A stretch of 10,943 nucleotides of DNA from Myxococcales bacterium (GTDB lineage Bacteria > Myxococcota > Myxococcia > Myxococcales > Myxococcaceae), in NCBI GenBank assembly GCA_003153055.1, contig PMBV01000056.1:19635-30577 (forward strand). The letters run 5' to 3'. The translations under genes were made by a program, and so were the position numbers. This document shows, piece by piece, positions 6,434 through 10,943 of this stretch (position 1 is its first letter; each line of letters opens with the position of its first letter). Below the pieces are notes generated by a model. It was not told where the DNA came from. It was given only the letters and a program-made list of their open reading frames with translations, and searched no databases.

Positions 6434-7555
6434 TCAGCGGGCGACTGGCAGCGTGAGCATCGGCACGAGTTGATCTCGGTGGCTGGCTTGCATGCTGAAC
6501 AGTTGCACGAGGAGCTGGAACGTCGTCTTCGACTCGAGGTCCGCGTCGTCGATCCAGTACCACCAGCCTCGGTGGAGGACCTTCACTGCCACCCGCTCTG
6601 GCGCCGAAGGCCCGCTGTGCACCTGGAACAGATCTCCCATGACGTGATGCCAATCGAAGCGGCTGCCATCGGCGTTCCTGGTGACGGTGACGAGCCCTTG
6701 CGCTTCATGCTCGGGAGGGACGTCGACCGCCTGGGAGAGGTAGAACATCGACGAAAGCACCGAGCGCATCCTCAGCGTGACTCGGTCATGCTCGGGTTGG
6801 GTGAAGTCACGGGCCAGAGGAATTCGCTCCACGTCTGGGTTGAGGCCGAGCAGGGCCTTGATGTCTGCGTTGGCGTCGGCGGCGCTGGGGTTCTTGTCGA
6901 GCAGCAGCAGGAAGCCCTGGTCATCGGCGCCTCCCAGTGGACTGAAGGCCACTTGGTCGGCCACCTGGAGCCTGCGCAGCTCGTCGGTCAGCCGCTTGAA
7001 GTCGGAGAAGTCTGGGGCGAGCAAGGGCGTGGGGCCGGCGGCGCTGGGGGCGTTGCGGACCGAGTTGATGCGATCGACGGTGAGGCGCAGGACCCGCGCG
7101 ATGCTCCAGCCCGACTGGGAAAGGACGACCGCGGCGAGGAGCGGCACCGGGGCCACCAGCCGGCGCACGAAGGCCTCGCCCTGGAGCGGGGCGTAGACCA
7201 CCGTCGGGGCGTACGAGAAGCTGCCACCCAGGTTCGGCGTGACGAGTGACCGCCCGGCGCCGAAGGGGTCAGGAATCGCGAGCGGCACGGCGAGCCCCGC
7301 CGAACCGCTCACGGCCTGTTGGGTGGTGATGTTGGAGACCTCGATGAAGTAGGGCGTGTCCCGGTAGCGCAGGCGCACCAGGTTGAGCAGGAGCTGCTCA
7401 TCGAGCGTCTCGACCAGGTGACGGTTGAAGTCGAGCTGACCGGGGCGGATATGGCCGTCGGCGAGGGTGGCACAGCCGGTGAGCGCGGCGAGGGCGCAGG
7501 CGGCCAGCATCGAGCGGAGGGGGAGCGGGGACGCCGGGACAGTGACGCGAGGCAT
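6434..7555 (-). CDS. Conserved lipoprotein of unknown function
   Basis: The 373-residue product begins with a lipoprotein signal (hydrophobic stretch 16-27, lipobox LTGC, Cys28). Two blocks look conserved: EQLLLNLVRLRYRDTPYF (53-70), followed by an EVSNITTQ strand, and near the C-terminus WWYWIDDADLESKTTF (331-346), followed by LLVQLFSMQ. I recall similar D-D-x-D-L-x-S-K-x-T-F and QLLLNIVRLRYRD blocks in uncharacterised proteobacterial lipoproteins, but know no assigned function and could not search. The middle has a Gly/Pro-rich loop region (83-115) and helical stretches. ATG 7555 gives the full signal; Met16 (at 7510) is an alternative with no better binding site. The LRR lipoprotein gene follows after 14 bases; the two are probably cotranscribed from the 7556-7663 gap and both should be anchored in the envelope. 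Confidence 0.82.
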   Translation of the reverse strand: MPRVTVPASPLPLRSMLAACALAALTGCATLADGHIRPGQLDFNRHLVETLDEQLLLNLVRLRYRDTPYFIEVSNITTQQAVSGSAGLAVPLAIPDPFGAGRSLVTPNLGGSFSYAPTVVYAPLQGEAFVRRLVAPVPLLAAVVLSQSGWSIARVLRLTVDRINSVRNAPSAAGPTPLLAPDFSDFKRLTDELRRLQVADQVAFSPLGGADDQGFLLLLDKNPSAADANADIKALLGLNPDVERIPLARDFTQPEHDRVTLRMRSVLSSMFYLSQAVDVPPEHEAQGLVTVTRNADGSRFDWHHVMGDLFQVHSGPSAPERVAVKVLHRGWWYWIDDADLESKTTFQLLVQLFSMQASHRDQLVPMLTLPVAR

Positions 7556-7595
7556 TCCAGCTACGTTGCCACGATGGGAGGGGGAACGAAACTTC

Positions 7596-7607
7596 GAGCG
7601 TACGCTC
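7596..7607. promoter_or_regulatory. Perfect 12-bp palindrome in the divergent control region
   Basis: GAGCGTACGCTC reads identically on both strands and lies 40 bases upstream of the lipoprotein start and 56 bases upstream of the ATG at 7664, in the only region that can hold promoters for both directions. It is a candidate operator. No convincing -35/-10 or sigma-54 sites were found in this 108-base gap. Confidence 0.35.
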
Positions 7608-7663
7608 CGCGCTCGCAAGCCCTGTGCATGGGATACCACGCTCACCCCAACCCGGAAACTGGA

Positions 7664-8149
7664 ATGCTCTCTGCCCTTCTCATGTCGCTCACCTTGCAGG
7701 TTGCCGATTCACGGCCGCACCTCCGCGCCTTCGTGGGTGGCAACATCGCCGTCGGGGGAGCGCCCTCGCTCGGTGCCGGCGGCTGGGGCCCGGTGGCCGA
7801 TGTGGGGGTGCAGCTCTCCGACGCCTTCGGAATCTACGCGTCTGCGCGGGCGACGACCCTGGCGGTGGTCCTGGCGCCGACGCAGGTCTCCGCCGCGGTG
7901 CTCGCCGAATGGACAGCTCCGTTCCGGCTCTCCATCGCCGCGGGAGCCGGCTGGCTGTGGACCATCGTGCCCGGGTTCGTCGACCAGGTTGCTTCCCAGC
8001 AACACGACGTGGCGTTTCCCCTTCGGGTCTCCTTCGATGTCGGTGAGCGGAGCGGGCTGAGGCTGTCGCTGGAGGCGGGCGTGGCGCCGTTCTTCTCGTC
8101 GAGGCCATTTGTCTGGGGAGGGCTGCTCATCGGGTTTGCATGGCGGTGA
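7664..8149 (+). CDS. Putative small outer-membrane beta-barrel protein
   Basis: Unrecognised 161-residue protein. A short hydrophobic N-terminus (MLSALLMSLTLQVADS) probably acts as a signal peptide, though it lacks a basic n-region; starting at the in-frame ATG 7628 would add 12 polar residues and still no basic cluster. The mature part alternates hydrophobic and polar residues in strand-like runs rich in Gly, Ala, Val and aromatics (for example RAFVGGNIAVGG, WGPVADVGVQLS, FGIYASARATTLAVVL, FRLSIAAGAGWLW, LRLSLEAGVAPFF, FVWGGLLIGFAWR). This looks like an eight-strand barrel with an aromatic near the C-terminus, as in outer-membrane proteins, but that is a judgement from pattern alone. No strong binding site was seen. 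The hydrolase gene follows after 19 bases. Divergent from the two-lipoprotein operon. Confidence 0.62.
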   Translation: MLSALLMSLTLQVADSRPHLRAFVGGNIAVGGAPSLGAGGWGPVADVGVQLSDAFGIYASARATTLAVVLAPTQVSAAVLAEWTAPFRLSIAAGAGWLWTIVPGFVDQVASQQHDVAFPLRVSFDVGERSGLRLSLEAGVAPFFSSRPFVWGGLLIGFAWR

Positions 8150-8168
8150 CGGGGGCAGGTAGACCTGT

Positions 8169-9512
8169 ATGATGACGTCTGATCAGCCGTGTCTCGGTGC
8201 CCGCTGGACGAGCGCCGCCGTCATTGCCCTCTCTCTGTTCGCGCTGCCTCTCCGCGCCGAGACTGAAGACCCCATTCGCACCGAGAGGCGTCGCCGCAAC
8301 GAGGCCTTGGTGAAGGAGGGGTTCAACCTGACGCACGGGCTCGACGTGGGGGCGGCGGCAGGTGAGCGAATACAAGGTGAGCTGCTGGTTCCGCCTTTCG
8401 ACGGCGAGCACCTGCTGCGCTTCTGGGCCGAGGCGCGAGTCGGCACGGTGACCTTCCGGCTCAGCTCCCCGAGCGGCGCGACCGTGGTGGCTTGGAGCGG
8501 GCGCATGGGTGAGACGACCCTACGGCTGTCGCTTCCCGCCGGCGCGTACGCCTGGGAGGTCAACGGGACGAAGGGCGGAGCCGCGCACGCGCTTCTCGGA
8601 GTGAGGGGCCCCGTCATCGAGCGCTGCGAGGCCGACGCGACGCTGGTGAGGGAACAGCCCGCGGACCCCGCTCGAGGCTTCTCCTGGCCCTACCTGCTGT
8701 ACGTTCCGAAGGCGGCGCGAGCGAGGCATCTGCTGGTGGTGCCGAACAACACTGGCTTCGCGAGCGACGATTCCGAGCTGCTCCGAGCCTCCGCGTCATG
8801 TGAGTTGCAGCGCAACGTCTGGCTCGCGGAGGCGCTCGGCGCGCCGTTGCTGGTTCCGCTCTTCCCCCGCCCGAGTGAGGGCCAGGGGAACCTCTATCTT
8901 CACGCGCTCACCCGGGCCGCCCTCGAGGCGAAGGCTCCGGCGGTGGCTCGCGTCGACCTCCAGCTCGGCGCGATGTTCGACGACGCTCGAGCGCGCCTCG
9001 CAGTCGAGGAGATTGCCGTCTCGTCGCGGGTGCTGCTGTTCGGTTTCTCGGCCTCGGGCTCGTTCGTGAATCGCTTCGCCGTGTTGCACCCGGAGCGGGT
9101 TCTCGCGGTGGCGGCAGGGTCGCCCGGAGGCTGGCCGCTCGCACCTGTCGCTCGATTGGGTGACGACACTCTTTCGTGGCCGGTGGGCGTCGCCGACCTT
9201 CAGGCACTCACTGGGCACGACGTCGACGCGACCGCCCTCAAGAAGGTGTCGTGGTTCTTCTTCATGGGGGAACAGGACCAGAATGACTCGGTGCCCTTTC
9301 GTGACAGCTTCTCGGCGTCAGACCAGGCGTTGATCTTCCGGCGCTTCGGGGCGACGCCGGTGTCACGGTGGCGTTTCGCGGAGCGGCTCTATGCCAGCCA
9401 AGGGCTCGCCGCGCGCTTCAAGCTCTACCCAGGCGTGGCTCACGACGTGACGCCCTCGATGCAGACTGACGTCGAGCGACTCTTCCGCGGCGCGCTCGAA
9501 CGCGGAGAGTGA
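8169..9512 (+). CDS. Secreted alpha/beta hydrolase with N-terminal beta-sandwich
   Basis: The 447-residue product begins with a Sec signal peptide (hydrophobic 15-28, likely cleavage after LRA, residue 30). Residues about 66-146 form a strand-rich region of the kind seen in pre-peptidase C-terminal or similar beta-sandwich domains (RIQGELLV, TVTFRLSSPSG, TTLRLSLPAGAYAWEV). Residues 172-447 fit an alpha/beta hydrolase: a strand and oxyanion-loop region LLVVPNNTGF (188-197), the nucleophile elbow GFSASG with Ser294 (the usual G-x-S-x-G has Ser in its last place), the family-like NRFAVLHPER (301-310), acid candidates Asp370 or Asp373 in GEQDQND, and His425 in PGVAHDV. It may be an esterase or polyester depolymerase-like enzyme acting outside the cytoplasm; the substrate is unknown. 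ATG 8169 and 8172 are both possible; AGG at 8157-8159 fits either. It lies 19 bases after the barrel gene, probably in the same transcript. Confidence 0.85.
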   Translation: MMTSDQPCLGARWTSAAVIALSLFALPLRAETEDPIRTERRRRNEALVKEGFNLTHGLDVGAAAGERIQGELLVPPFDGEHLLRFWAEARVGTVTFRLSSPSGATVVAWSGRMGETTLRLSLPAGAYAWEVNGTKGGAAHALLGVRGPVIERCEADATLVREQPADPARGFSWPYLLYVPKAARARHLLVVPNNTGFASDDSELLRASASCELQRNVWLAEALGAPLLVPLFPRPSEGQGNLYLHALTRAALEAKAPAVARVDLQLGAMFDDARARLAVEEIAVSSRVLLFGFSASGSFVNRFAVLHPERVLAVAAGSPGGWPLAPVARLGDDTLSWPVGVADLQALTGHDVDATALKKVSWFFFMGEQDQNDSVPFRDSFSASDQALIFRRFGATPVSRWRFAERLYASQGLAARFKLYPGVAHDVTPSMQTDVERLFRGALERGE

Positions 9513-9575
9513 GCTCAGCGGCGGCGACCCTTGCAAGCCCAGATGGAGACGCACTCCGGTGCCTGAGCCCCTCGG

Positions 9576-9597
9576 TGTCAGACCCGCCTGCTACGAC
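9576..9597 (+). promoter_or_regulatory. RecA-NDp-like (PafBC-type) promoter motif before the Rpn remnant
   Basis: TGTCAGAC (9576-9583), 8 bases, then TACGAC (9592-9597). The actinobacterial DNA-damage promoter is tTGTCRgtg-N8-TAnnnT; the TGTCA core, the spacing and the TA match, and the last base does not. A start near 9604 would put the GGAGGG binding site (9605-9610) at the very front of the message. Likeness only; not known to apply in this genome. Confidence 0.35.
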
Positions 9598-9618
9598 TCA
9601 TGGTGGAGGGCGGCGACG

Positions 9619-9696
9619 GTGGCGAGACTCACACAGCCTCACGACAAGTTTCTGAAGGCACTTCTGAATGACCCTGCAGAGACCTGGGGGAGTTGA
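9619..9696 (+). pseudogene. 5' remnant of an Rpn-type (recombination-promoting nuclease) gene
   Basis: A GTG at 9619, placed 8 bases after a clear GGAGGG (9605-9610), opens a frame reading MARLTQPHDKFLKALLNDP then AETWGS and stop. The P-H-D-K-x-x-K-A-L-L-x-D-P pattern is typical of the first residues of Rpn/PD-(D/E)XK putative transposase proteins, DNA nucleases of about 300 residues in which HD-x-x-(F/L) begins the fold. Homology seems to last to about codon 22 (base 9684); after this the sequence belongs to the end of an IS3-type OrfA in another frame, and TGA follows at 9694-9696. So the gene was cut by the insertion element, and its catalytic part is lost or lies beyond the right edge. 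Only 25 codons remain, so the family assignment depends on a short but characteristic N-terminus. Confidence 0.6.
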
Positions 9697-9890
9697 ACGC
9701 GCTGGGGCCGAAGAAGCGCGGCCCGAAGCCCGTGCTCCCGGACGCGCGAGACAGGAGGATCGCCGAGCTCGAGAAGGCAGTGGTGAAGGCTGAGCTGCGG
9801 GCGAAGCGGGCCGAGGGCTTGGTGGAACTCCAAAAAAAAGTGTCGGAGTTGCTGGGCATCCAGCTCCCGAAGGAGGGCGAGAATCCATGA
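9693..9890 (+). pseudogene. IS3-family transposase OrfA, N-terminally truncated
   Basis: Only the last 65 or so residues are left. They hold a basic stretch KKRGPKPVLPDARDRR (7-22) and a coiled coil (RIAELEKAVVKAELRAKRAEGL, about 22-43, continuing to LLGI), the leucine-zipper part used for OrfA/OrfAB pairing. The DNA-binding helix-turn-helix expected before it is missing, and TGA at 9669-9671 closes the frame upstream. The only start is TTG 9693, which overlaps the stop of the Rpn remnant as TTGA; GGGGGAG abuts it and is too close for a good ribosome site, so expression would rely on coupling. The stop overlaps orfB as ATGA. Without the helix-turn-helix, specific binding of the inverted repeats is unlikely. 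Confidence 0.72.
9832..9839 (+). promoter_or_regulatory. A8 slippery site for -1 frameshifting (OrfAB)
   Basis: Eight A residues read in OrfA as CAA AAA AAA G. A slip of -1 moves AAA-AAA pairing back by one base and enters the orfB frame, which has no stop between 9839 and the OrfB start at 9887. This is the IS3-family way of making the OrfAB fusion transposase. GGAGG-like bases downstream (around 9871-9876) may stimulate the slip as well as start OrfB. Confidence 0.7.
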
Positions 9891-10903
9891 TCGGCCTCGT
9901 CCACACATTCGGTCCGGAACTCGGCATCGTCGCCGCCTGCGCGGCGGTGGGGCTGGCGCGAGCGACCTACTACCGCCAGGTCGAGCCGCCAATGCTTGGG
10001 CCCGCGCCCAGGAGGCTCAGCCCTCGGGCGATGACGGGCGACGAGAAGAGGGTCGTGCTCGCCGTGCTGCACGAGGAGCGCTTCGTCGATCTCGCTCCGT
10101 CCGAGGTGTACGCGACCCTTCTCGACGAAGGGACGTACCACTGCAGCGAGCGGTCGATGTACCGCGTACTGGCGGAGAACAAGGAAGTCCGGGAGCGTCG
10201 CGCGCAGTTGAGGCACCCGAAGTACGCCGCACCCGAGTTGCTCGCCACCGGCCCCAATCAGCTCTGGAGCTGGGACATCACCAAGCTGCACGGCCCGACG
10301 AAGTGGAGCTACTTCTACCTGTACGTCATCCTCGATGTGTTCAGCCGCTACGTCGTGGGGTGGCTGGTCGCGCCTGCTGAATCGAAGGCGTTGGCCGAGC
10401 GGTTCATCCGAGAGACGTGCGAGCGCCAGGGCATCGTCCCTGGAACCCTCACGGTCCACGCGGATCGCGGCTCGTCGATGAAGTCGAAGCCGGTCGCGCT
10501 GCTGCTCGCCGACCTGGGCGTGACGAAGAGCCACTCGCGGCCCCACGTCTCGAACGACAACCCGTTCTCGGAGGCCCAGTTCAAGACGCTAAAGTACCGC
10601 CCCGACTTCCCGGCGCGGTTCGGGTGCATCGAGGACGCCCGCGCTCACGCCAAGGATTTCATCGACTGGTACAACCTTGAGCATCACCACTCTGGTGTGG
10701 GCCTCTTCACGCCCCACGACGTGCACCACGGCCTGGCGGCGCAGCGGCACGCCGACCGGGCGATCGTGCTCCAGGACGCCCACCGCGCTCATCCTGAGCG
10801 GTTCGTCCGAGGCGTCCCTGTGCCGCTGGCGCTGCCCACCGAAGTCTGGATTAACAAGCCGGCCAAGCCGGAGGAGGCTGAGATCGAACGAGTTGCAGTC
10901 TAA
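9887..10903 (+). CDS. IS3-family transposase OrfB (DDE integrase core)
   Basis: The product is 338 residues and looks complete. An N-terminal helical region with ARATYYR (25-30; HTH-like) and the region preceding the core (FVDLAPSEVYATLLDEG, 66-82) leads to the rve integrase fold: Asp130 in WSWDITK, Asp193 in VHADRGSSM and Glu229 in NPFSEAQFKTLKYRP. There are 35 residues between the second Asp and Glu, the D,D(35)E spacing of IS3 transposases. The C-terminal part keeps the W-Y-N-x-x-H-x-H-S-G block (around 264-273) and ends in INKPAK. The ATG overlaps the OrfA stop as ATGA and has AGGAGGGCGAG upstream. In this family the active enzyme is the OrfAB frameshift product; since OrfA is truncated here, autonomous transposition is doubtful, although the catalytic residues are intact. 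Confidence 0.93.
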   Translation: MIGLVHTFGPELGIVAACAAVGLARATYYRQVEPPMLGPAPRRLSPRAMTGDEKRVVLAVLHEERFVDLAPSEVYATLLDEGTYHCSERSMYRVLAENKEVRERRAQLRHPKYAAPELLATGPNQLWSWDITKLHGPTKWSYFYLYVILDVFSRYVVGWLVAPAESKALAERFIRETCERQGIVPGTLTVHADRGSSMKSKPVALLLADLGVTKSHSRPHVSNDNPFSEAQFKTLKYRPDFPARFGCIEDARAHAKDFIDWYNLEHHHSGVGLFTPHDVHHGLAAQRHADRAIVLQDAHRAHPERFVRGVPVPLALPTEVWINKPAKPEEAEIERVAV

Positions 10904-10906
10904 ATC

Positions 10907-10937
10907 TTGACAGACGTTGTCTCATTCACGTTGACAG
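10907..10937 (+). repeat. Probable right inverted-repeat end of the IS, with TTGACAG twice
   Basis: TTGACAG occurs at 10907-10913 and again at 10931-10937, each next to an ACGTTG word (10914-10919 and 10928-10933). The outer copy, ending in CA at 10936, is the better candidate for the right tip of the element. The matching left end is not in the window, so the boundary cannot be confirmed by pairing. Confidence 0.45.
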
Positions 10938-10943
10938 GTTCCG

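Larger units (their letters stand above)
9684..10936 (+). mobile_element. IS3-family insertion sequence, truncated at its left end
   Basis: The element carries the typical two-frame orfA/orfB layout with a D-D-E transposase. The left boundary is estimated from where Rpn-like coding stops (about 9684, uncertain by some ten bases). There is no left inverted repeat and no room for the first 60-70 residues of OrfA, because the hydrolase gene ends at 9512 and the Rpn start lies between. The right end is probably the CA at 10935-10936 in CACGTTGACA, matching the IS3-family rule of TG...CA tips. No target duplication can be identified, as expected if the left end was lost after insertion. Confidence 0.75.

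Noticed and set aside
4053..6473. Several long plus-strand frames opposite the LRR gene
   Set aside because: Periodic shadows of the LRR repeats; no binding sites, no domain likeness.
6420..6653. N-terminal extension of the LRR protein
   Set aside because: It overlaps the end of the upstream lipoprotein gene and precedes a clean lipoprotein signal starting at 6419.
7319..7663. N-terminal extension of the barrel protein frame
   Set aside because: It is antisense to the start of the lipoprotein gene and crosses the divergent promoter region.
8156..8167. CAGGT-AG-ACCTG inverted repeat before the hydrolase start
   Set aside because: Arms are five bases and it coincides with the ribosome-site region; too weak to call an operator.
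9576..9580. TGTCA as left inverted repeat of the IS
   Set aside because: It shares only five bases with the right end and lies before the Rpn start, with no OrfA N-terminus in between.

Overview
This GC-rich window (strong G/C preference at third codon positions, long antisense shadow frames, many lipoproteins, Gly-rich surface tethers) looks like a chromosomal segment of a myxobacterium (Myxococcota, Myxococcaceae/Archangiaceae-like). That assignment rests on composition, gene style and the type of insertion sequence; no rRNA or marker gene is present to prove it.

Layout. (1) Bases 1-543, minus strand: a small one-helix membrane protein gene runs into a lipoprotein gene with an ATGA stop/start overlap; the lipoprotein runs off the left edge. 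(2) Bases 586-3029, plus strand: a metabolic run diverging from the first pair: a PRPP-synthetase paralogue, a LysE/RhtB-type exporter 17 bases later, and an arylamine N-acetyltransferase 69 bases after that. (3) Bases 3188-3874, plus strand: an acetate/succinate-type transporter (GPR1/FUN34/YaaH family) with its own relatively AT-rich upstream region. It ends at two small hairpins and a 15-bp tandem duplication that also contains the stop codon of the convergent gene. (4) Bases 3948-7555, minus strand: two lipoprotein genes 14 bases apart. The upstream one belongs to a conserved but uncharacterised family; the downstream one is built almost wholly of about 30 leucine-rich repeats of 24 residues. 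(5) Bases 7664-9512, plus strand, divergent from (4) across a 108-base gap holding a perfect 12-bp palindrome: a small putative outer-membrane barrel and a secreted alpha/beta hydrolase, 19 bases apart. (6) Bases 9576-10943: the first ~22 codons of an Rpn-type (recombination-promoting nuclease) gene, with a plausible promoter and ribosome binding site, broken by a left-truncated IS3-family element. The element keeps the end of OrfA, an A8 slippery site, a full DDE OrfB and a probable right end.

How the genes may work together. Regions 4 and 5 together encode four envelope or secreted proteins from one divergent control region, which could be a cell-surface module; this is inference from location only. 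The PRPP synthetase, exporter and acetyltransferase share a direction and short gaps but no obvious pathway. No gene-free stretch exceeds 300 bases. I saw no rRNA, tRNA, CRISPR array or origin. The best candidates for something undescribed are the LRR lipoprotein with its unknown partner, and the Rpn remnant whose control region now sits in front of a transposase.
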